A DNA stretch of 20,755 bases from Halobacteriales archaeon QH_8_67_36 (GCA_003021755.1 PXQZ01000122.1:1-20755); one strand, 5' to 3'; counted from the stretch's first letter, positions 6,433 to 13,863 are shown. Notes: generated by a model not told the origin, from the letters alone. Program-made: numbers and translations.

Positions 6433-7830
6433 ATGAGTCCGACGGACCTGCTCGCCGGGCGGCGACGCAGAGTCGCGTTCGGGCTGGCGACGCTGCTCTG
6501 TGTGGCGGTGCTCGTCGGCGGCTACGCGGCCGCCGAGTCCAATTCGACCCTGGCCCGGAGCGGTGGGACCGGTGCGGCAGCGGCGGCGACGAACGAAGGG
6601 GTCGTCCCGCCCCGCGAGAACGTCACCGTCGTGGCGACCGACTCGACGGCGTTTCTCACCGACGAGGGCGACGGCCCCCGAAAGCGGGCCGAACTGGTCG
6701 CGTTCGCCCCGAACGGCAGCGTCTCCTACCGCAATGAGAGCCACACGCGCTACTGGGACGTCGACCCGGTCGCGGGGACCGACGCGACCGTCGAGTATCT
6801 GTACGCCGACCACCTCTCGCCCGAGGACTGCAACTCCGGGGACGTCTGCACCCGCAACGGCGTCGAGCGGGTGAACCTCACGACCGGGAACGTGACCAGC
6901 GTCTACTCACGCGTCACACCGGGGAAACACTCCACGCGGTGGCACGACGCCGACCGCATCGACGGGGACCGCCTGCTCGTGGCCGACATCGCCCAGGATC
7001 GCGCGTTCGTCGTCAACACTACCACCGAGCAGATGACGTGGTCATGGGACGCACAGACGGAGTTCGAGACGAGCAGCGGCGGCGACTACCCCGAGGACTG
7101 GACACACATCAACGACGTCGAGTACGTCGAACTGGACGGGCGGGCGACGGCGATGCTGAGTCTGCGCAACCAGGATCAAATCGTCTTCGTCGACATGAAG
7201 ACCGGACTCCGCGAGAACTGGACGCTCGGCGCCGACGACGACCACGACACGCTGTACGAACAGCACAACCCGGACTACATCCCCGCCGAGCGGGGTGGCC
7301 CGGCCGTCCTCGTCGCCGACTCCGAGAACGGCCGCGTCGTCGAGTACCAGCGCGAGAACGGGAGCTGGGAGCGCGCCTGGGAGTGGCGCGACCAGCGCCT
7401 GACGTGGGTCCGCGATGCCGACCGGCTGCCGAACGGCCACACCCTCATCACGGACTCGAACGGCGACCGCGTGCTGGAGATCGACCGGTCGGGCAGCGTC
7501 GTCTGGTCGAGTACCGTCGGCTTCCCCTACGAGTCAGAGCGGCTGGGCACCGGCGACGAGAGCGCCGGCGGTGAAAGCGCCGCCGCGCTCGGACTGCCGG
7601 ACCGGACGCCGGACGCGTCGAACCGCTCGGCGGTGAGCGACGCGACGACGCTGCTCCCGGCGCCGATCGTCAACAGCGTCGCCTACGTGTTGCCGGGGTG
7701 GGTCGGTCCGGTCGAGGCCCTCGCTGCGGTGGGGCTGGTCGTCGTCCTCGCCCTCTGGACGGTCGTCGAGTGGCGCCGGCGCTCCTTCGAAGTGCATTTG
7801 CGGTGGCCGGTCGAGATACGGGATAGATGA
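6433..7830 (+). CDS. Arylsulfotransferase (ASST)-family membrane protein, copy 2
   Basis: A 465-residue paralogue of the protein at 1990-3456 with the same plan: N-terminal anchor (about 13-34, AFGLATLLCVAVLVGGYAAA), large outer domain and a C-terminal helix (about 425-450). Shared stretches include THINDVEY, AMLSLRNQDQIVFVDMKTGL, TLGADDDHDTLYEQHNPDY, IPAERGGPAVLVADSENG and the fully shared VVEYQRENGSWERAW. Unlike copy 1 it ends right after the last helix (EVHLRWPVEIRDR) with no acidic tail. A GAGGG stretch lies just before ATG 6433. Its stop overlaps the ATG of the GT39-like gene by four bases (ATGA), so the two are translationally coupled. The function is inferred from family only; the acceptor is unknown. 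Confidence 0.82.
   Translation: MSPTDLLAGRRRRVAFGLATLLCVAVLVGGYAAAESNSTLARSGGTGAAAAATNEGVVPPRENVTVVATDSTAFLTDEGDGPRKRAELVAFAPNGSVSYRNESHTRYWDVDPVAGTDATVEYLYADHLSPEDCNSGDVCTRNGVERVNLTTGNVTSVYSRVTPGKHSTRWHDADRIDGDRLLVADIAQDRAFVVNTTTEQMTWSWDAQTEFETSSGGDYPEDWTHINDVEYVELDGRATAMLSLRNQDQIVFVDMKTGLRENWTLGADDDHDTLYEQHNPDYIPAERGGPAVLVADSENGRVVEYQRENGSWERAWEWRDQRLTWVRDADRLPNGHTLITDSNGDRVLEIDRSGSVVWSSTVGFPYESERLGTGDESAGGESAAALGLPDRTPDASNRSAVSDATTLLPAPIVNSVAYVLPGWVGPVEALAAVGLVVVLALWTVVEWRRRSFEVHLRWPVEIRDR
7331..7380 (+). repeat. 50-bp perfect inverted repeat, arm 2 (in ASST copy 2)
   Basis: This is the second arm of the inverted repeat with 2557-2606. A further shared run of about 29 bases (GGACGCTCGGCGCCGACGAC onward) occurs at about 7220-7248 and, inverted, at about 2688-2716. 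The intervening 4.7 kb could be inverted by recombination between the arms. Confidence 0.9.
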
Positions 7831-9512
7831 GCGGTGCCACCATCGTCAGGCGAATCGGACCGCGACTGCCGGCCCTCCCCGTCGACAGCGACGACGCCCG
7901 CTGGCTGGGCTGGCCGCTGGTGGTCGGGCTGGCCGTCGTGGCGCTGTATCTCGCGACGAACGACTACCCCGCCTACGGCGCGGGGCTGTACATCGAGACG
8001 GCCGACGCCGTCCGTGCGAACGGCTACGCGCTGCCCGCGACGGTGCCACACTACGGCCCGGAGGGGGTCCCCTTCGCCTACCCCCCGCTCATGTTCTACG
8101 TCCTCGCCGTGTTGCGGGACGTCGGGGCCGGCGCGTTCGTGATGGCGCTGTATCTCCCGCCGCTGGTGACCGTCGCGGCGCTGGTGCCGACGTATCTGCT
8201 CGGCCGCGACGTCGTGGGCGACCGCCGGGCCGGCACCGCCGCGGCGCTGCTCGTCGTCCTGCACCCGCAGGTCCTGGAGTGGCACATCAGCGCCGGCGGG
8301 CTCGTCCGCGCGCCGGCGTTCGTCTTCGCGCTGTGGGGGAGCTACGCCGCCCTGCGTCTCTTCCGCGACGGGGACCGCGAGTGGCTCCTCCCGGGGCTGT
8401 TCGCGGTCGCGCTGGTCGCACACACGCACCCGACCTACACCGTCTTCACCGTCGCCACCTACCTGCTGTTCTGGGCCGGCTACGACCGCTCGCCGGCCGG
8501 GCTGGTCCGGGGCGCGGTCGTCGGTTTCGGCGCACTCGCCCTGGCGCTCCCGTGGCTGGCGACCGTCGTGGGTCACCACGGCGTCTCGGTGTTCTCGGGC
8601 GCCGCGGGCACGCACGGCGGGCTCTTCGGCGTGGTCTACCGGCTCCGCGAGTGGGGGCCGACCGGGGCGCTCGTCCCGATGGCGGCCGCCGTCGGGCTGC
8701 TGAGAACGCGACACCGAGTGCTTGGCGCCTGGACCGTCGCCGTCTGGCTGCTGTTCGCCCAGCCTCGCTTTACCTACGCGGTCGGGGCCATCACGGTGGT
8801 CGCTGCGGTCGTCGAACTCGCCGAGCGGGGGTATCTCGACGGGGCCGTCGCGCTCGTCGACCGGGCGCTCGGTCACGCCGGGTCCGGCCCGCCGGACCGG
8901 GCGGACGGCGGGGTCGCCCGACCCCACGTCGGAGTCGCCCGGGTGGTCGTCGCCGCGCTGGTCGTGCTCTCGCTGGTCGGCCTGGGAAGCGTCGGCGCCG
9001 AGTTCGCCGGGGCTGGCGGGACGACCCCGGAGTTCGTCGACGACGCGGACGTGGCGGCGATGACGTGGGCCGCCGAGGAGACCGGTCCGGACGCGACGTT
9101 CGTCGTCCTCGGCGACGCCGCCGAGTGGTTCCCTGTCCACACCGACCGGACCATCCTCGTCTCCCCGTGGGGCGCCGAGTGGCGCGGGCCGGACACCTAC
9201 CAGCGACATCTCGACGCCTTCGTCAACGGCTCCGAGTGTGCCAACCGTAGCTGCGCGGAGGAAGCGATGGCGTCGGTCGACGCCCGCCCCGACTACGTTT
9301 ACGTGCCGAAAGGAGCGTACACGGTCCGGGGCGACTACGAGCACGCCAGCGACACCCTCGAATCGACCTTCGCCGAGAGCCCGCGATACGAGCGGGCCTT
9401 CGAGAACGAGGGCGTCGTCGTCTTCCGTACCGTCACCGCCAGCGACCGTACAGCGACCGGAAGCGGCCGACCAGCGACGCCACGCGGTCCGAGGAGACAG
9501 CCCATACGCTGA
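7827..9512 (+). CDS. GT39/PMT-like polytopic membrane glycosyltransferase
   Basis: A 561-residue protein with about ten hydrophobic segments in the first ~400 residues (for example WPLVVGLAVVALYLATNDY, FVMALYLPPLVTVAALVPTY and GFGALALALPWLATVV). An outside C-terminal domain of about 130 residues follows (FVDDADVAAMTWAAEE ... FENEGVVVFRTV). The first loop contains GAGLYIETADAVRANG followed by FAYPPLMFYV, the arrangement of the acidic first loop and 'YPP' segment of GT-C enzymes of the GT39/ArnT/PMT group. These use lipid-linked sugars outside the membrane. No exact catalytic Asp pair is confirmed. The gene is coupled to ASST copy 2, which suggests joint action on a surface glycoconjugate (inference). 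The last 27 codons overlap the convergent PAP2 gene and look low-complexity. Confidence 0.65.
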   Translation: MSGATIVRRIGPRLPALPVDSDDARWLGWPLVVGLAVVALYLATNDYPAYGAGLYIETADAVRANGYALPATVPHYGPEGVPFAYPPLMFYVLAVLRDVGAGAFVMALYLPPLVTVAALVPTYLLGRDVVGDRRAGTAAALLVVLHPQVLEWHISAGGLVRAPAFVFALWGSYAALRLFRDGDREWLLPGLFAVALVAHTHPTYTVFTVATYLLFWAGYDRSPAGLVRGAVVGFGALALALPWLATVVGHHGVSVFSGAAGTHGGLFGVVYRLREWGPTGALVPMAAAVGLLRTRHRVLGAWTVAVWLLFAQPRFTYAVGAITVVAAVVELAERGYLDGAVALVDRALGHAGSGPPDRADGGVARPHVGVARVVVAALVVLSLVGLGSVGAEFAGAGGTTPEFVDDADVAAMTWAAEETGPDATFVVLGDAAEWFPVHTDRTILVSPWGAEWRGPDTYQRHLDAFVNGSECANRSCAEEAMASVDARPDYVYVPKGAYTVRGDYEHASDTLESTFAESPRYERAFENEGVVVFRTVTASDRTATGSGRPATPRGPRRQPIR

Positions 9513-10263
9513 ACGCCGCGAGCAGCGTCCCCGCGATCACGTCGGTCGCCCAGTGGATGCCAAGCACCATCGTCGAGAGGACGATGCTCGCCGCGAGGAA
9601 GACGGCGACCGGCGTCCAGAGGGGGAACGTCCCGTGGTCCCGTATCGCCAGCAGCGCGACGGTGACCGACAGCGACGTGTGCAGCGACGGGAAGACGTTC
9701 GTGCTGGCGTTGACCTCGCTGGTCAGCAACTGGAACCGCGGCAGCGTGTCGAACAGGAGCGGTTCGACCAGCGCCGGCATGTAGTTGCGCGGCCCGTAGG
9801 CGATAAAGAGGAGGTAGCAGCACATCCCGACGGTATAGTTGATGACGTAGGCAAACGCCATGTGTCGGAGGTGCCGTCGCTCGGCGGCCAGCACGGCCGC
9901 GAGCAGCGGGAAGACGAGCAGGAACGCGTAGCCGTAGACGTAGACGTAGCCGAAATACAGCGTCAGCCAGCCCGGCACCAGCGACTGTATCGTCGCGACG
10001 ACGGTCCCTTCGAGCGAGTATATGAACTCCGTGATGTTGGTGCCGATGACCCAGGAGAGGTTCACGCCGGCGTCGCGGACGACGCTGTTTATCACCAGTA
10101 CACCGAGCAGCAGGCCGATGGGTTTGACCGCCATCCGGAGCTGGTCGGGCAGGTCGGACGCGGCGATACGGAGCCGGTCCCGACCGACGACCACCGACAG
10201 CGAGACGGTCAGCATGAGCGAGAGGACGGCGACGACTTCCAGAAGGACGGCGGCTACCCCCAT
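9433..10263 (-). CDS. PAP2-superfamily membrane phosphatase/phosphotransferase
   Basis: A 276-residue polytopic protein with about six membrane helices. The PAP2 active-site signature is present in parts: GPRNYMP (C1-like), FPSLHTSLS (C2, PSxH) and GIHWATDVIAG (C3, HxxxD). The spacing and the 'FPSLHT' form resemble the PAP2_3/inositol-phosphoceramide-synthase-like branch, so the substrate may be a polyprenyl or archaeal phospholipid. ATG 10263 is used because the protein then starts directly with a helix (MGVAAVLLEVVAVLSLMLTV); upstream codons overlap the lipoprotein gene. A single base separates it from the stop of that gene, so the two form an operon. The 3' end overlaps the GT39-like gene tail-to-tail by 80 bases. 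Confidence 0.8.
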   Translation of the reverse strand: MGVAAVLLEVVAVLSLMLTVSLSVVVGRDRLRIAASDLPDQLRMAVKPIGLLLGVLVINSVVRDAGVNLSWVIGTNITEFIYSLEGTVVATIQSLVPGWLTLYFGYVYVYGYAFLLVFPLLAAVLAAERRHLRHMAFAYVINYTVGMCCYLLFIAYGPRNYMPALVEPLLFDTLPRFQLLTSEVNASTNVFPSLHTSLSVTVALLAIRDHGTFPLWTPVAVFLAASIVLSTMVLGIHWATDVIAGTLLAAFSVWAVSSDRVASLVGRFRSLYGRWR

Positions 10264-10264
10264 G

Positions 10265-12046
10265 TCAGGACAGAAGGAGTCGGTTCTGTTCGTTGTATCG
10301 GTATCCGGCCGCCCGGAACGCTTCGCGGGCTCGTTCCGAGTCGACAGTGCCATCCGTGCCGAGGAACTCAACGACCGGGTTCGAGGGCGACCACTCGAGG
10401 TCCGAGGGGAGCCACGGCGTGCCCGCCAGCGGGCTGACCGCGGGGTCGACGTAGCCGTCGAACACCGACTCCGCCAGTGCGTTCCGGTCGACCAGTCGGG
10501 CAAGCGTGTTGCGGAACCGGGGGTTCGTCAGTGGCGGGCGGCGGGTGTTGAACCCGGCGAAGTAGAACGCCTCGCTGCGGTCGATGTTCAGGGAGACGTC
10601 CGTCGCGCGGCCGATGGTCGAGGTGAGGTTGGGCCCCACGCCCAGCGCGGTCACGTCGGCCTCGTCGTTCACGATGAGGTCGACCGACGAGGAGTCGGAG
10701 CTGACGAACCGGAGTTCGAACTCGTCGAACGCCAGCCCGTCGGCCAGCGGGCTCGGCAGCCCCGTCTCCTCGGTCGTCTCCAGGAAGTGATCGTCGAACC
10801 GTTCGAGCACCAGCGTCTGTCCCTGCGACACCAACCGAAACTCCAGGGGTCCGCTCCCGACGGGCGGTATGTTCCCGTCCACGAGCGCGTCCGTCGTCGT
10901 CACGCCGACGTCGACGCCGCTGACGGTAGCCTTGTCGGTCCGGTCGGTCCAGACGTGCTCGGGCAACAGCGGGACGGTGAGCATCCGTCGGGCCGTCTGG
11001 CGGCTGCAGTCGGTGAACTGTACCCGTGCGGTCGCGTCGTCGACGGCGGTCACGCTCTCGACGAGCGAGGAGCGACCGCGAAAGCGGAAGGTCGGAACCG
11101 TCTCGGAGAGCGACCCCAGGGAGGTGTCCTGTAACAGCCGGTAGGTAAACGCGGCGTCGGACGCGGTCAGCCGCTGGCCGTCGTGCCAGGTGAGGGTATC
11201 GCGCAGCGTCACTTCGAGTTCGAGCGGTTCCTCGCCGACCCACTCCCAGTTCGTCGCCGCCCACGGGTAGAGAGTGCCGCGGTAGCGGTAGGCCAGCGAA
11301 TCGTACAGCAGATCCGTGATGTTCCAGGAGCCCCGGTGACTCGACATGAGCGGGTTGAGGTTCGCCATCGGTCGGTCGTCCGGCGTGGTGGCCCGGAGTC
11401 GCCCCGCCGAACCCTCCGTGTTACGCAGTCCCAGCAGGCTCACCAGCGAGGGATCGAACACCCCGTTCCACCCGGTGAACCGGTCGGTCCGGGCCGCTCT
11501 GATGACGTTCGGGAATCCGAGCACCAGGAAGGGACACACCTGGACGAGTCGCCGCTGGATGCGCGTGACCGTCTCGGTCCGCTGGCTGCCGGTCTGTCGG
11601 CGCTGTTGCTCCAGCAGGTCGTCCATCAGGAGGTTCGTGTAGCCGAAGGGGTTCTGCACCCCGGACTCGACCGAGTACGTGGAGTGCAGCAGGGAGTAAA
11701 ACGCGTCCGGGTCGGCGAACGGGCCCGGGAACTGTCCGACGAACACGTCGAACTCGTGGTTGATGAAGGTCTGTCGGAAGAGCTCCTCGGCGGTAATCGG
11801 CTGAATGCTGGCCCGGATGCCGGCGGCACCGAACCAGGCCGATAGCTGTCGGGCGAGCGCTATCGCGTACGGGTCCTGGTCCACCGGGAGGGTTTTGATC
11901 GAGAGGGAGACAGCCGTCGGCTGGTCGCGGCCGACGAGGGCGCGGATTCTGCCGAGACAGCCGCTGGTCGCGGCGAGTCCACCGACGAGACCGGCCAGTG
12001 CGGACCGACGGGTGACCCCCACGTCACCACCGGTACGGAGCGCCAT
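10265..12046 (-). CDS. Family-5 solute-binding lipoprotein with permuted lobe order
   Basis: A 593-residue secreted lipoprotein. It has a twin-arginine signal (TRRSALAGLVGGLAATSGC) with a lipobox ending at Cys30. The mature part matches the oligopeptide/dipeptide-binding SBP_bac_5 family, but in swapped order. Residues about 44-200 (SIKTLPVDQDPYAIALARQL, FDVFVGQFPGPFADPDAFYS, YTNLLMDDLLEQQRR, CPFLVLGFPNVIRA) look like the usual C-terminal lobe. Residues about 215-593 (ANLNPLMSS, ITDLLYDSLAYRY, VTLRDTLTWHDG, ASDAAFTYRLLQ, then GFNTRRPPLTNPRFRNTLAR and AFRAAGYRYNEQNRLLLS) are the usual N-terminal and middle parts. No permease or ATPase gene is adjacent. It sits one base upstream of the PAP2 gene. 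The family call is firm; the ligand is unknown. Confidence 0.85.
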   Translation of the reverse strand: MALRTGGDVGVTRRSALAGLVGGLAATSGCLGRIRALVGRDQPTAVSLSIKTLPVDQDPYAIALARQLSAWFGAAGIRASIQPITAEELFRQTFINHEFDVFVGQFPGPFADPDAFYSLLHSTYSVESGVQNPFGYTNLLMDDLLEQQRRQTGSQRTETVTRIQRRLVQVCPFLVLGFPNVIRAARTDRFTGWNGVFDPSLVSLLGLRNTEGSAGRLRATTPDDRPMANLNPLMSSHRGSWNITDLLYDSLAYRYRGTLYPWAATNWEWVGEEPLELEVTLRDTLTWHDGQRLTASDAAFTYRLLQDTSLGSLSETVPTFRFRGRSSLVESVTAVDDATARVQFTDCSRQTARRMLTVPLLPEHVWTDRTDKATVSGVDVGVTTTDALVDGNIPPVGSGPLEFRLVSQGQTLVLERFDDHFLETTEETGLPSPLADGLAFDEFELRFVSSDSSSVDLIVNDEADVTALGVGPNLTSTIGRATDVSLNIDRSEAFYFAGFNTRRPPLTNPRFRNTLARLVDRNALAESVFDGYVDPAVSPLAGTPWLPSDLEWSPSNPVVEFLGTDGTVDSERAREAFRAAGYRYNEQNRLLLS

Positions 12047-12052
12047 TACTGT

Positions 12053-12076
12053 AGGTGTTCACCTCATGATATAACA
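12053..12076 (-). promoter_or_regulatory. TATA box and small palindrome of the lipoprotein gene
   Basis: The minus strand carries TGTTATATCA (12067-12076), centred about 26 bases before ATG 12046, consistent with a leaderless transcript. Between this and the ATG is a 12-base near-palindrome, 12053-12064 (minus strand AGGTGAACACCT, 5-base arms), placed where a repressor would block initiation. Confidence 0.6.
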
Positions 12077-12099
12077 GCCCTGTGTTTGCGGCCGGGCGG

Positions 12100-12437
12100 T
12101 TACAGGAGTCCGAAAAGCGGTGCAAACAGCCCCCAAACCCACACAACGGCACCGGCGAGGGTGAAAAGCGAGTGTCGGTCGCCGCCAGCGCCCCGAGCGC
12201 GACCGTCATGAGCAGTCGATGCTGTGGTATCTGGTCCGGCGGGACGGGTCCCAGGATGGCGAACTCACGTGTAAAGCCCGGAGCAAAATGGCGCCCCCGA
12301 GACCGATGCTGAGGGCGCGTACCGGGGGACGTCCCGGCGTGGAGCTGATACCGCCGTTCGAGCCACTGGCCGTCGCCGGAGCCGGTTTCGACGTAGGTGT
12401 ACCGGACCGAGTCGTGGGCGTGTCGCCGGCTCGGCAC
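12100..12437 (-). pseudogene. Possible frameshifted small membrane protein
   Basis: This fills most of the 450-base gap between 12046 and 12499. No single frame is convincing, but coherent pieces follow one another on the minus strand. They are a soluble start (SVRYTYVETGSGDGQWLERR, frame from 12437), a helix-like RALSIGLGGAILL in the next frame, then REFAILGPVPPDQIPQHRLL and MTVALGALAA back in the first frame. Last comes HSLFTLAGAVVWVWGLFAPL followed by FGLL and TAA 12100-12102 in the third frame. Joined, they would give a protein of about 115 residues with two or three helices, like many uncharacterised haloarchaeal membrane proteins. At least three shifts are needed. It may be a decayed gene, a low-quality stretch or chance. 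It would follow the 12499-13044 gene on the same strand. Confidence 0.4.
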
Positions 12438-12498
12438 CGAGCACGGCGGCGAAGGAACGCCCCGTCGATGTGACGGCCACTACAGGGCACAGCGGTAA

Positions 12499-13044
12499 CT
12501 ACGTGTCGTTCAGTCCCCACTCGGCCGCGCGTTGCCTGGCTTCCTGTCGGGCTTGTTCCCGGATGGCCGCTATCTTGTCCTCGTCTTCGAGGAAGGCTTC
12601 GACCGCACTGTGGTCGCCTTCCCCGTCGGCCCCCGGCACAGTCGGCCGCTCGCCGGGCGCCGCACGGCGGGTGCTGTCGGCCAGCGCCGGGTCGCCCGCC
12701 AGCCGTTCGGCGGGCATGCCCGGCGGGACTCGCAGGGCCTCGACCTCGTGGACGGGGTCGAGGTCGGCTGCGTCGAGTTCGAAGACCGAGACGTGGTACG
12801 GCCCGGGGACCGCGAGGTCGGCCAGCGCCGGCGGCCCGCCCCTGTCGGTGCCGGTGTGGTAAGCGACCACCGGCACGCCGTCCTCGAACGTGACGACGCC
12901 GCGGCCGTCGGCGTCGAGCAGCAGCGAGTCCTGTGCCTCGAACACCGCGTAACCAGTCACCGTGCGGTCCAGCACCTCCGCGAGCGGCTCGCGTGGGTCA
13001 GTCACGACCCGCGACTTGCGGAGTCGCCCCTGCGGGAGCCTCAT
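12499..13044 (-). CDS. Uncharacterised protein coupled to MinD/ParA-like ATPase
   Basis: A 181-residue acidic soluble protein with no family I recognise. The N-terminal ~100 residues look like one compact beta-rich domain (VTGYAVFEAQDSLLLDADGR, VVTFEDGVPVVAYHTG, LADLAVPGPYHVSVFELDA). A proline-containing segment follows (EVEALRVPPGMPAERLAGDP), then a charged linker and a C-terminal helix (LEDEDKIAAIREQARQEARQ). Its ATG at 13044 overlaps the TGA of the ATPase gene (ATGA), so the two are translationally coupled and probably work together. By analogy with other MinD/ParA pairs it could be an adaptor or cargo of the ATPase, but nothing in the sequence proves this. Confidence 0.78.
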   Translation of the reverse strand: MRLPQGRLRKSRVVTDPREPLAEVLDRTVTGYAVFEAQDSLLLDADGRGVVTFEDGVPVVAYHTGTDRGGPPALADLAVPGPYHVSVFELDAADLDPVHEVEALRVPPGMPAERLAGDPALADSTRRAAPGERPTVPGADGEGDHSAVEAFLEDEDKIAAIREQARQEARQRAAEWGLNDT

Positions 13045-13805
13045 GGTGGCTCCGGGATGACCGCGCTGCGGAACCGGTCGGCCACGTCACCGGAGGCTCC
13101 GTCCCGGACCGTCAGCGAGTCGGCCGCCCGGCGGTAGGCCGCCGCGGCGTCACAGCCGGGGGCGTGGGCCAGCAACGGCCGGCCGGCCCGGCGGGCCTCG
13201 CGTGCACGCTCGCTCTCGGGGACGGCACCCAGCGTCGGCCCGTCGAAGTAGCGCTCGGTCTTCTCGGCGACGCGCTCGATGCCGTCCTCCCGGACCTTGT
13301 TGAAGAGGATGCCGGCGACGTCGGTCCCGTAGGAGGTCGCGTACTCCTGAACCTTCAGGCCGTCCGAGATGGCGGGGATGGTCGGCTGGAGCACGACCAC
13401 CGCCCGGTCGGCCATGACCACCGGGAGCACGGCGGCCCGACTGTCCAGCGCCGGCGGGGAGTCGAGCAGGATGACGTCGGTGTCGGCGGCGAGCGTCGCG
13501 ACCACCTCGCGCAGGCGGGCCGGGTCGGCGTCGCGGAAGCCGTCGAGGCTCGTGCCACACGGGACGACCGTCATACCGAAGCGGTCGTAGGTCGCCGCCT
13601 CGACGGCGGCCGACTCCGCGAGTACGTCGTGCAGCGTCGTCTCCGCGTCGGAGAGTCCGGCGTGGAACAGCAGGTTCGCCATCCCGGTGTCGGCGTCGAC
13701 CACGGTGACGTCGTATCGCTCGGCCAGCGCCATCCCCAGCGCGACCGTGCTGGTGGTCTTGCCCGTTCCACCCTTCCCGCTGGCGACGGCGAACACTTCG
13801 ACCAT
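13041..13805 (-). CDS. MinD/ParA-family P-loop ATPase
   Basis: A 254-residue ATPase. It has a deviant Walker A motif with the signature first lysine (SGKGGTGKTTSTVALG, residues about 9-24), switch I VVDADTGMANL, and Walker B-like DVILLDSPPALD. Nucleotide-contact segment GILFNKVRED and a final region with AVPESERAREARRAG follow. These are the marks of the MinD/ParA/Mrp superfamily that position division sites, DNA or protein complexes. The C-terminus lacks an obvious amphipathic membrane-targeting helix of the MinD kind (it ends DRFRSAVIPEPP), so an orphan ParA-like role is more likely than true MinD. No ParB-like gene or origin repeats are nearby. A strong TATA box precedes it, and the gene is the first of a two-gene operon. 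Confidence 0.88.
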   Translation of the reverse strand: MVEVFAVASGKGGTGKTTSTVALGMALAERYDVTVVDADTGMANLLFHAGLSDAETTLHDVLAESAAVEAATYDRFGMTVVPCGTSLDGFRDADPARLREVVATLAADTDVILLDSPPALDSRAAVLPVVMADRAVVVLQPTIPAISDGLKVQEYATSYGTDVAGILFNKVREDGIERVAEKTERYFDGPTLGAVPESERAREARRAGRPLLAHAPGCDAAAAYRRAADSLTVRDGASGDVADRFRSAVIPEPP

Positions 13806-13828
13806 TACCAGTAGTGGCCGGCCGATAG

Positions 13829-13842
13829 CATATAAAGTTCCG
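13829..13842 (-). promoter_or_regulatory. TATA box of the MinD/ParA operon
   Basis: The minus strand reads GAACTTTATATGC with TTTATA at 13831-13836, centred about 28 bases before ATG 13805. This is the clearest core promoter in the window and implies a leaderless transcript. It lies in the 58-base gap after cbiP, so this operon is separable from the B12 genes. Confidence 0.7.
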
Positions 13843-13863
13843 GGGACGGGGAGCGAAAGAAAG

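Noticed and set aside
7683..9344. Minus-strand open frame of 553 codons opposite the GT39-like gene
   Set aside because: Its product is a hydrophilic, Arg/Asp/Gln-rich sequence without domains, the typical antisense shadow of a membrane protein gene.
12499..13805. ParA-type plasmid partition locus or replication origin
   Set aside because: No ParB-like protein, Orc1/Cdc6 gene or iterated repeats are present, and the partner gene resembles none of the known centromere-binding proteins.
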